From Zoogloeaceae bacterium (lineage in GTDB: Bacteria > Pseudomonadota > Gammaproteobacteria > Burkholderiales > Rhodocyclaceae): a DNA stretch of 5,313 nucleotides. Below, in pieces: positions 1 to 5,313 of the stretch; the stretch's first letter is position 1; every line of letters begins with the position of its first letter. The notes under the pieces were generated by a model. The model made no database searches. It saw nothing but the letters and a program-made list of their open reading frames with translations, and was not told the DNA's origin. A program made the translations under genes and the position numbers. The stretch lies in the NCBI GenBank assembly GCA_031273145.1, contig JAISSL010000261.1, positions 1 to 5,313 on the forward strand. Direction: 5' to 3'.

Positions 1-1
1 G

Positions 2-337
2 GGCGTTGAGGGCGAAACATACAACATCAATGCGGACGTGGTGGCCGGCAAAATTGCCGAGGTGCTGAAGGTGGAAAAGCTGGTGTTACTGACGAACACG
101 CCGGGGGTGTTGAACAAGGCGGGCGAGCTTTTGACGGGCATTACGCCCAGGGATATTGACGCAATGGTAGCGGACGGGACGCTTTCCGGCGGGATGCTGC
201 CCAAAATCGCCTCCGCTCTGGATGCCGCCCGCAATGGGGTCAAAAGCGTGCACATCATTGATGGTCGGGTTGAACATGCCTTGTTGCTGGAAATCCTCAC
301 CGACCACGGCATAGGGACGATGATCAAGAGCCATTAG
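2..337 (+). CDS. argB: Acetylglutamate kinase, C-terminal part (5' end outside window)
   Basis: ArgB phosphorylates N-acetyl-L-glutamate with ATP, the second and usually feedback-controlled step of arginine synthesis in the cytoplasm. Reading from base 2 gives 111 in-frame codons to a TAG stop; the family is about 300 residues, so roughly the last third is visible. The fragment opens with [13 protein letters not shown], the conserved acetylglutamate-binding segment (Asn at fragment residues 8 and 10). It continues with LTNTPGVL and then LSGGMLPKI, whose Lys (fragment residue 68, bases 203-205) matches the catalytic lysine of the amino acid kinase fold. It ends [10 protein letters not shown], a typical ArgB C-terminus. 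No truncation or frameshift is seen. The gene converges on the GGDEF/EAL gene, and a REP-like doublet begins 13 bases after the stop. Identification is firm; the upstream part and any operon partners are out of view. Confidence 0.96.
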   Translation, partial: GVEGETYNINADVVAGKIAEVLKVEKLVLLTNTPGVLNKAGELLTGITPRDIDAMVADGTLSGGMLPKIASALDAARNGVKSVHIIDGRVEHALLLEILTDHGIGTMIKSH

Positions 338-350
338 CCTTGCAGGTCTT

Positions 351-430
351 GCAGAAGGCATCCGCCGCCCCTACGGACAAATTCAGTGCGCGCGCATTGA
401 ACAACTCGTAGGGGACGCAACCTGCGTCCC
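351..430. repeat. REP-doublet (BIME-like) palindromic element, copy 1
   Basis: Two palindromic units face each other across a 33-base spacer (375-407). The right unit (408-430, + strand) is GTAG followed by a perfect 8-bp stem GGGACGCA / TGCGTCCC with loop ACC. The left unit (371-374 back to about 351, - strand) starts GTAG GGGCGGC but its second arm is degenerate (GGAT GCC TTCTGC), so only a short stem remains. A GTAG-type head followed by a short hairpin is the layout of REP sequences mobilised by RAYT (TnpA-REP) transposases. The element fills the gap between two convergent genes, where it could protect mRNA 3' ends. No U-run follows the hairpin on either strand, so I do not call it an intrinsic terminator. 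Copy 2 lies at 3975-4055 in the opposite orientation. Confidence 0.8.
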
Positions 431-440
431 GCAAAAAGCC

Positions 441-2828
441 TCATCCATGCGTGCCGTTTCTTTCCCCTTCCGGGGGATAGTGCTTGCCCATATTGACCAG
501 AGGCTCCGGCACATGGCAGGCATAGCCCTGCGCGTAATCCACGCCCAGCCCCTTGATGATCTCGTAGATGGATTCGTTGCTGACGAATTCCGCCACGACT
601 TTCAGGTTATAGGCTTTGGCAAGCTGAACCATCGAGCGCACCACCGCCCCATCGGCGGAATCCATATGCAGGTTCTTGACGAACATGCCGTCAATCTTCA
701 GATAATCCACCTTGAACCGCTTCAGGTACGCAAATGAAGCCATCCCGGAACCGAAGTCATCCAGAGACAGGGAAGACTGCAATTGGTGCATCCGGTCAAT
801 AAATCCCATCGCCTGATCCAACTGCCCGACCGCGCAACTCTCCGTAATCTCAAAGCCCAGTCTGCCGGGATCAATGCCGTATTTGCTGATCTGTTCCTGC
901 ACAAAGCCGGGAAAATCGCGGTCGGAAAGGCTGGCGCCGGAAACATTGACGGCAAACTTGGTCACGTCCGGCTTGATGCCTGCCTTATCCCATTCGGCAA
1001 TCTGGCTGCACACGTTTTCCACGACCCAACGGTCAATGTAGGGCATCATGTTGAACCGCTCGGCAGCCGCAATGAACCGTCCCGGCGCCTGGATGTTGCC
1101 GAGAAAATCCCGCAGCCTGAGCAGGATTTCGGCATGGCGGGGCAAATCCGGGCGCAGGGGTTCGACATACTGAAAATAAAGGATGAAGCGTCCTTCGGTA
1201 AGCGCCGTGGTGATGTGCCCCACCGACCGGAATTCTTCGTTCCGCAGCCGGAAATATTCATCCTCTTCGGTATACACCTCAACCCGGTTGCGCCCGTGTT
1301 CCTTGGCGGCATAGCAGGCGGTATCCGCCGCCACCAGAAGGGAAGTGAAATTATCCAGCCCCTGCGCGGCGCGGACGACCCCAACCGAAGCGCCCATGCG
1401 GAAACTCTGCCCGCCATACACAAAGGGATAGGTGCGGATTTCATCAATCAGCGCGTTCGCCCGCGCAACCGCCTCCTTCTCGTCGCAATCGCGCAACAGA
1501 ATGCCGAACTCATCGCCGCCCAGCCGTGCCAGAAAACAGTCGCTGTGCTTGGACTGCAAGACCTTCGCCAGATTGATGAGCAACTGGTCGCCTACGCTAT
1601 GACCACAGGTGTCATTCACCACCTTGAACTGGTCAAGGTCAAGGTACAGCACCACGAGCGGCTTGCCGTCCTTTTGGGAAGCCTCCAGTTCCTTCTGCAA
1701 CTGGCGCTCGAAGGCGCGCCGGTTGTGAAGCCCGGTCAAGGGATCATGCACCGCCTGATAGGCCAACTCCTCATTGGCGTAGTGTTGCAGGGTGATGTCG
1801 CGGATGCTGACGCGAAAGCCGAGCGAATTCCCGCTATCGTCATGCACCGCCTGCCAGGAAATGGCAACCCAGATGGTGCGGTTGTTCCGGCACTGCACCC
1901 GAAATTCGAGGTCTTGCCCGCTATGTCCGTCGCCTGCCTGCTGCATCATGTGCGAAACCAGATCGCGGTCGGCTTCATGCACCAGCGCCAGCGGGTAATC
2001 CGCCATCACCATACATTCTTCCGGCGTATAGCCGGTCAGGCGCTGCACGGCGGGATTGACCCATTTCAGTTCGCCTTCCGTGCCAAACCAGCTTTCCCAG
2101 GAATAGGTGTAATTCGCAATGGTACGGAAACGCCATTCGCTCGCTTCCAGCTCGTGCACCCGGTTCTGGATCGTATCAATCATCGTGTTGAAGCTGTTGG
2201 CCAGCACCGCGATTTCGTCCTGGCCATAGACCTGAACCCGCTGGCGCAAATCCCCCCGCGCAATCTTGATGCTGGCATCCGAAAGCGCGCTCAAGCCGCG
2301 CATCAGGTAGTACACAAGGAAGGACTGCAACAGAATCAGAAAGAGCAGCCCCACCACGGCAATCAGGGCGTTCTGAAAAAAGAACCCCAATCGCGCTTCT
2401 TCGATGAACTGGGTATTTCTCCCGATATAGAGTTGTCCGTAAACCTGTTCGCCCACCTTGATCGGGATGATTTCGTGCAGGATGCCATCGTATAGCCCCG
2501 ATACCGGCAAGGGCTTTTCGTCCGACCACGCCACGGAAACCAGGCGTCCATCCAGATCGCGGACAATCAGATAGTCAATGTGCCGCGCCTCTCCCCACTC
2601 TTGCAGCACATCCCGCAGGGTTGCGTAATCCTGGGTCATGAGATAGGGGAGGATAGCCGCCGTATAGCTTTTGCCGATTTCCGTCGTTGCCTCGCGGCTC
2701 TGCATCTCCAGGTAACGCCCTGCCAGATGGATGCTGTTCCCGATCACGGCGCACAGAATCAAGATGCTGACCAAAAGACTGGACAGCAGGATGCGCCCCC
2801 GCAGCGAGTGGGAAATCTGGCGGATCAT
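441..2828 (-). CDS. Membrane-bound sensor with HAMP, PAS, GGDEF and EAL domains (c-di-GMP cyclase/phosphodiesterase)
   Basis: A 795-residue inner-membrane protein predicted to make or break cyclic di-GMP. Order: TM helix about 12-36; periplasmic domain about 37-147; TM helix about 148-176; HAMP about 176-224; PAS with PAC about 229-346 (VNPAVQRLTGYTPEE); GGDEF about 354-519; EAL about 535-780. The GGDEF domain has DPLTGLHNRR (362-371), the metal Asp in DLDQFK (397) and an intact GGDEF (437-441). The usual RxxD inhibitory site is replaced by HSDC. The EAL signature reads EIL (567-569). The other catalytic positions are present: N628, E660 in EITES, D690-D691 in DDFGSG, K711 in LKID, E747 in AEF and Q767 in AQGY. 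Phosphodiesterase activity is therefore likely and cyclase activity possible. ATG at 2828 overlaps the stop of the upstream binding-protein gene (ATGA), implying translational coupling; a purine-rich AAGGAAAGGG lies at 2848-2839. Domain calls are firm; the net enzymatic direction and the signal are inferred. Confidence 0.95.
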   Translation of the reverse strand: MIRQISHSLRGRILLSSLLVSILILCAVIGNSIHLAGRYLEMQSREATTEIGKSYTAAILPYLMTQDYATLRDVLQEWGEARHIDYLIVRDLDGRLVSVAWSDEKPLPVSGLYDGILHEIIPIKVGEQVYGQLYIGRNTQFIEEARLGFFFQNALIAVVGLLFLILLQSFLVYYLMRGLSALSDASIKIARGDLRQRVQVYGQDEIAVLANSFNTMIDTIQNRVHELEASEWRFRTIANYTYSWESWFGTEGELKWVNPAVQRLTGYTPEECMVMADYPLALVHEADRDLVSHMMQQAGDGHSGQDLEFRVQCRNNRTIWVAISWQAVHDDSGNSLGFRVSIRDITLQHYANEELAYQAVHDPLTGLHNRRAFERQLQKELEASQKDGKPLVVLYLDLDQFKVVNDTCGHSVGDQLLINLAKVLQSKHSDCFLARLGGDEFGILLRDCDEKEAVARANALIDEIRTYPFVYGGQSFRMGASVGVVRAAQGLDNFTSLLVAADTACYAAKEHGRNRVEVYTEEDEYFRLRNEEFRSVGHITTALTEGRFILYFQYVEPLRPDLPRHAEILLRLRDFLGNIQAPGRFIAAAERFNMMPYIDRWVVENVCSQIAEWDKAGIKPDVTKFAVNVSGASLSDRDFPGFVQEQISKYGIDPGRLGFEITESCAVGQLDQAMGFIDRMHQLQSSLSLDDFGSGMASFAYLKRFKVDYLKIDGMFVKNLHMDSADGAVVRSMVQLAKAYNLKVVAEFVSNESIYEIIKGLGVDYAQGYACHVPEPLVNMGKHYPPEGERNGTHG

Positions 2829-3706
2829 GGCGTCTTGGCCCTTTCCTTTTCTTCTTTTTCCAGAATCTCCAAAGTCAGGAGCATGTACGGCTGGATGGTT
2901 TTAAGGTCTTCTTCGCTAATCTGGGAATAGCCATCATAACCCGACTCCGAAAAAAACTTTCGCCCCCCCGGCGTATCCGGGAAACGCTCAAAGGCTCGCT
3001 TCAGCCGCTGGATTTCATGAGAACCCAACTGCTTCATCGCCAAAGTCATCAAATGCGGCAAACTCTTGCCCCACGGCAGCACCTTCAATTTTTCGCGCAC
3101 ATTCACCGGCATCTGATTCAGGGGCGGATAGCCCGTCACCGCCGCGTCCGCCATACCCATCACAACCGACATCATGGCCGCCGCATGGGTGGGATGCTCG
3201 CTATAAATGTAATCCACATCGCGCTTCATCCCCATGTCTTCCAGCAATTTGATCCCCGCGATGGTAAACACCGCCATCCGGTCGGGAAAGGCGATTTTTT
3301 TCCCCCGCAATGTGGAAACCGTCGTGAATCCCTCATCCGCCCGCACCACAAAAATAAAATCCATCTCATTTTTGTAACGCACCAGAGGGACAAAATCACG
3401 TTGCAGAAGAATCGCGCCCATATGCGGCGGCGTAATCACGACATCGAAGCGCCCATTCAGGGAATCGCGCAGAAACTCGCCATGACGGGAAGAAGTAAAC
3501 AGCATGACCGGACGGTTGAGCGCCAACTCCAGATAGTCACGCAACGGCTGATGCGTTTTCAGCAGGGCAACAGGCGTATTGAACGGCGTAATACCGATCC
3601 GCAGCACGTCCTCCTCCTTCGGCGCGGCTTCTGCCATCAGAGCGGCACTGAAAAAAAGGATGAGAAAAAACCGCATCCCCGCAAAGGAAAAAAGTCTGTT
3701 CGTCAT
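2825..3706 (-). CDS. PhnD-like periplasmic solute-binding protein
   Basis: A 293-residue secreted protein of the phosphate/phosphite/phosphonate-binding (PhnD, type II periplasmic-binding) superfamily. A Sec signal is visible: basic start, hydrophobic FFLILFFSAALM, then AEA before APKEED, with likely cleavage after AEA (residue 27 counted from this start). The mature part opens VLRIGITPFNTP, then has the family pattern GRFDVVITPPHMGAILL, LRGKKIAFPDRMAVFT and MGMADAAVTGYPPLNQ. The Ser/Thr-rich loop that holds the phosphonate group in PhnD appears replaced by DRMAVFTIAG, so the ligand may differ. I chose ATG at 3706. A TTG at 3721 adds five residues, and ATG at 3676 leaves a compact 17-residue signal; none has a strong ribosome-binding site. 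The stop overlaps the ATG of the GGDEF/EAL gene. No permease or ATPase gene is adjacent, so I infer a sensory role. Family assignment is firm; the ligand is unknown. Confidence 0.9.
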   Translation of the reverse strand: MTNRLFSFAGMRFFLILFFSAALMAEAAPKEEDVLRIGITPFNTPVALLKTHQPLRDYLELALNRPVMLFTSSRHGEFLRDSLNGRFDVVITPPHMGAILLQRDFVPLVRYKNEMDFIFVVRADEGFTTVSTLRGKKIAFPDRMAVFTIAGIKLLEDMGMKRDVDYIYSEHPTHAAAMMSVVMGMADAAVTGYPPLNQMPVNVREKLKVLPWGKSLPHLMTLAMKQLGSHEIQRLKRAFERFPDTPGGRKFFSESGYDGYSQISEEDLKTIQPYMLLTLEILEKEEKERAKTP

Positions 3707-3776
3707 ATCCGAAATCGGCAAATCTGGAAAAAACCGTTGTCGTAATTCCTATGGCTTATCCCTGTAAGGAAATATG

Positions 3777-3805
3777 ATTCTATTCCTATCCTGCCGGACG
3801 CGCAA
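3777..3805 (-). promoter_or_regulatory. Candidate sigma70 promoter for the binding protein-GGDEF/EAL operon
   Basis: On the minus strand a -35-like TTGCGC (3805-3800) is followed after exactly 17 bases by TAGAAT (3782-3777), which matches the -10 consensus at five of six positions. The -35 matches at three of six. It lies about 70 bases upstream of the chosen ATG and is the best-spaced candidate I found in this gap. It is a consensus match by eye only. Confidence 0.4.
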
Positions 3806-3842
3806 ACTAATCTTTATTACTTCTGCCATACGTCGTCAGGAT

Positions 3843-3859
3843 GGGGATAGCTTATTCCC
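3843..3859. promoter_or_regulatory. Imperfect palindrome upstream of the promoter (possible operator)
   Basis: GGGGATAGCTTATTCCC is a near-palindrome: six of eight arm positions pair around the central C at 3851. It lies about 38 bases upstream of the candidate -35 on the operon side. Such a site could bind a dimeric activator, but a chance occurrence is quite possible. Confidence 0.18.
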
Positions 3860-3974
3860 AACAAAACCTGTACATGCCGTTCAATGCGGCGCGTATCAAT
3901 GCCTTGTTGCAATCTGAAAATGAAGAAAACAGGAACGACTTCGTCATTTCCGCCCGCGAATCAAGACCTGTATC

Positions 3975-4055
3975 GGGACGCAGGTTGCGTCCCCTACGGG
4001 TTTTTTCAATGCGAAGTACCCTTGAATGGTCTGTAGGGGCGGCAATCTGCCGCCC
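3975..4055. repeat. REP-doublet (BIME-like) palindromic element, copy 2 (inverted relative to copy 1)
   Basis: This is the same design as copy 1 but reversed. The left unit (- strand, 3997 back to 3975) is GTAG plus stem GGGACGCA / TGCGTCCC with loop ACC; with its flanking bases it is identical over 25 bases to 407-431. The right unit (+ strand, 4033-4055) is GTAG plus a perfect 8-bp stem GGGCGGCA / TGCCGCCC with loop ATC. The 35-base spacer (3998-4032) shares CGCATTGAA and ATTCA with the copy 1 spacer once reversed, so the two elements descend from one composite unit rather than from independent hairpins. Total length is 81 bases against 80 for copy 1. It begins 40 bases past the mutase stop and lies upstream of the sensor operon. 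Confidence 0.85.
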
Positions 4056-4095
4056 GTGTCATGCTTGTCAAAACGCAACAAAATACTGACCTTGC

Positions 4096-5098
4096 CTAAA
4101 ACGGCGGGGAGAGACCCGACCAGGCGGCGATGATCGCCTGCCGGAAATCCGCCTGAATGCGCGATAGCGCCTCTTTCGTGTCCGCCTCAAACCGGAACAC
4201 GACTACCGGCGTGGTGTTGGAAGAACGCACCAGACCAAATCCATCGGGGAATTCGACCCGCAAGCCATCAATCGTCAGGCGCGAGACTTCCTCTGGAAAA
4301 GCCCCTTGCCCAACCAGCCGCGCTACCAGTTCCACCGGCTCGCCTTCCCGCATCGGCAGGTTGATTTCCGGGGTGGCAACCGCTTTCGGCAAGGCTTTTA
4401 AAACCGCATTGGCATCCTTCTCGCGGGCGAGAATTTCCAGAAGCCTTGCTGCGGCATACAGCCCATCGTCAAAGCCATACCAGCGTTCCGCAAAAAACGT
4501 GTGGCCGCTCATCTCGCCTGCCAGCGGCGCACCGGTTTCCTTCAGTTTTGCCTTGATGAGCGCATGGCCGGTACGCCACATCAGCGGCTTGCCGCCATGC
4601 TCAAGAATCCACGCGCCAAGCAGGCGGGAACATTTCACGTCATAGAGTATTTCCCGCCCCGGCTGGCGCGATAAGACATCCGCCGCAAAGAGCATCAACA
4701 GCCGGTCGGGGAAAATGATTTCGCCATCCTTGGTGACGACGCCCAATCGGTCGCCGTCGCCATCGAAGGCCAAGCCAAGTTCCGCGTCACCTTGGGCAAG
4801 CGCGGTCATGAGCGCCGCCAGATTTTCCGGCTTGGAAGGATCGGGATGATGGTTGGGAAAGTGCCCGTCCACCTCGCAAAAAAGCGGCTCCACTTCGCAA
4901 CCTAGACGCCGGAAGAGTTCCGGCGCAATCGCTCCCGCAATGCCATTGCCGCAATCCACGACGATTTTCAGGGGACGTGCCAGTTTTACGTCGGAGACGA
5001 TGCGCTCGATATAGGCCGCCTGAACGTCGGCAGAGCGTCGCTTGCCGGATACCTTGCCCTCTGTGAGTTGGCCTGCCTCAATCTGAGTAAAGCGGGTT
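4096..5098 (-). pseudogene. algC: Phosphomannomutase/phosphoglucomutase (AlgC/ManB type), 5' end removed by an insertion sequence
   Basis: AlgC-type enzymes interconvert hexose 1- and 6-phosphates (mannose, glucose) for LPS and exopolysaccharide precursors. About 333 in-frame codons remain: from TRFTQIEAGQLTEG next to the insertion, through ADVQAAYIERI, RPLKIVVDCGNG and on to a TAG at 4096. The metal loop DGDGDR (4747-4764), the RTGHALIK segment, the sugar-binding GEMSGHTFF and the phosphate-binding RSSNTTP are all intact. Pseudomonas AlgC is about 463 residues, so roughly 130 N-terminal residues are missing, including the TxSHNP loop whose serine carries the catalytic phosphate. The frame stays open into the mobile element but meets no ATG, GTG or TTG there; the first usable start is GTG at 4959, well inside the protein. 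The fragment should be catalytically dead unless the 5' part lies elsewhere. The reading frame itself has not decayed, which suggests recent disruption. The gene symbol is by family resemblance. Confidence 0.85.
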
Positions 5099-5177
5099 TG
5101 ATTTCTGGACGAATCGGTTTTGATTTTCGGACAGGAATATTCGCAGTTTTGGGTTGATTTCTGGACGGGAATATTCG
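5098..5177 (+). repeat. Three subterminal repeats of the insertion sequence end
   Basis: The copies are: 5098-5110, TTGATTTCTGGAC followed by a divergent GAATCGG; 5120-5143, TTGATTTTCGGAC then AGGAATATTCG; and 5154-5177, TTGATTTCTGGAC then GGGAATATTCG. The second and third agree at 21 of 24 positions, and the first keeps only the 13-base core. Start-to-start spacings are 22 and 34 bases, close to two and three helical turns. This fits transposase binding sites at an element end. Confidence 0.7.
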
Positions 5178-5313
5178 GGGAAAAATTCGCTGAAAAATCG
5201 AGCCGTCCTCAAGCCGTTAAAATCCCGGTTCAAGACCCTTTGAAGCCACTTCAAGAGACGTTAGTGCCTTAAGTGTTGCGTGATGGTTGCGCTGTTGGAC
5301 ATCCTTTTTACGC
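5099..5313. mobile_element. Terminal part of an insertion sequence, IS21-like (runs off the right edge)
   Basis: Mutase homology stops at about 5098. The following DNA starts with TG and carries three repeats of a TTGATTT-YY-GGAC motif within 80 bases. IS21-family ends begin with TG and carry several subterminal repeats that the IstA transposase binds, so this is my best family guess; no transposase domain is visible to confirm it. Beyond the repeats (5178-5313) coding content is unclear. A minus-strand frame open from the edge ends with TAA at 5217 after 31 codons (start RKKDVQQRNHH). I cannot match it to IstB or another transposase, and it may be terminal non-coding DNA. The opposite end, any target duplication and the orientation are out of view. 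Confidence 0.55.

Larger units (their letters stand above)
3707..3974. other. Non-coding upstream region of the sensor operon
   Basis: I see no convincing gene here. An 82-codon plus-strand frame starting at 3841 runs straight through repeat copy 2, has no family resemblance and is probably spurious. The region is AT-richer than the flanking genes, as expected for a promoter region. It holds a candidate sigma70 promoter (3777-3805, - strand), an 8-bp direct repeat ATTCCTAT (3745-3752 and 3782-3789) and an imperfect 17-bp palindrome at 3843-3859. The transcript leader from the promoter to the ATG would be about 65 bases. Apart from repeat copy 2 further right, I see nothing else up to the mutase stop at 4096. 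Confidence 0.6.

Noticed and set aside
351..430. Repeat elements considered as a CRISPR array
   Set aside because: There are only two inward-facing hairpins of different sequence per site, with no series of direct repeats and unique spacers and no cas genes in view.
783..2495. A 570-codon open frame on the plus strand, antisense to the GGDEF/EAL gene
   Set aside because: It lies wholly inside a gene with clear domains. The translation is rich in His, Gln, Arg and Pro with no recognisable fold, as expected for a shadow frame opposite a well-conserved GC-biased gene.
3017..3745. A 242-codon plus-strand frame opposite the binding-protein gene
   Set aside because: Its translation is very rich in His, Arg and Gln, with no domain pattern, and it mirrors a well-supported gene. 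Shadow frame.
3975..4006. Hairpin followed by six T's (4001-4006) as a rho-independent terminator on the plus strand
   Set aside because: The stem ends seven bases before the T-run and no plus-strand gene leads into it. The stem is explained by the REP unit.
3841..4089. An 82-codon plus-strand frame in the non-coding gap
   Set aside because: About a third of it is repeat copy 2 and it resembles no family I know. I also see no ribosome-binding site before its ATG.
5217..5312. A minus-strand frame of 31 codons open from the right edge, as a possible transposase C-terminus
   Set aside because: Its length is compatible with chance and the residues match no transposase or IstB ending I recognise. 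Kept only as a remark under the mobile element.

Overview
The window looks like a chromosomal segment of a Gram-negative proteobacterium, most likely a betaproteobacterium. ArgB and the AlgC/ManB-type phosphohexomutase are proteobacterial in style. There is a periplasmic binding protein with a Sec signal, a c-di-GMP enzyme with GGDEF and EAL domains, and REP-like extragenic palindromes. Base composition is moderately GC-rich. I cannot name the genus.

Layout, left to right. (1) Bases 2-337 (+) hold the 3' third of argB (acetylglutamate kinase, arginine synthesis). (2) Bases 351-430 hold a compact two-hairpin palindromic repeat between the convergent argB and the next gene. (3) Bases 441-3706 (-) hold a two-gene operon: a PhnD-like periplasmic solute-binding protein, then a membrane-bound HAMP-PAS-GGDEF-EAL protein. 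Their stop and start codons overlap as ATGA. No transporter permease or ATPase is present, so the binding protein probably serves sensing rather than uptake. (4) Bases 3707-4095 are non-coding. They hold a plausible sigma70 promoter for the operon and, at 3975-4055, a second copy of the two-hairpin repeat in the opposite orientation. (5) Bases 4096-5098 (-) are the C-terminal two thirds of a phosphomannomutase/phosphoglucomutase gene. The part encoding the N-terminus and the catalytic serine is cut off. (6) From 5099 to the right edge is the end of an insertion sequence with three subterminal repeats, resembling the IS21 family. It forms the breakpoint of the mutase gene.

How it fits together. 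The central operon looks like a ligand-to-c-di-GMP relay, similar in concept to the NspS-MbaA pair of Vibrio cholerae. A periplasmic binding protein would report its ligand to the roughly 110-residue periplasmic domain of a dual-domain c-di-GMP enzyme. The operon is bracketed by an inverted pair of REP doublets and lies between argB and an algC-like gene. In Pseudomonas those two genes are direct neighbours on one strand (dut-algC-argB). Here they converge, with the signalling operon between them and an IS inside the mutase, so the locus appears to have been rearranged.
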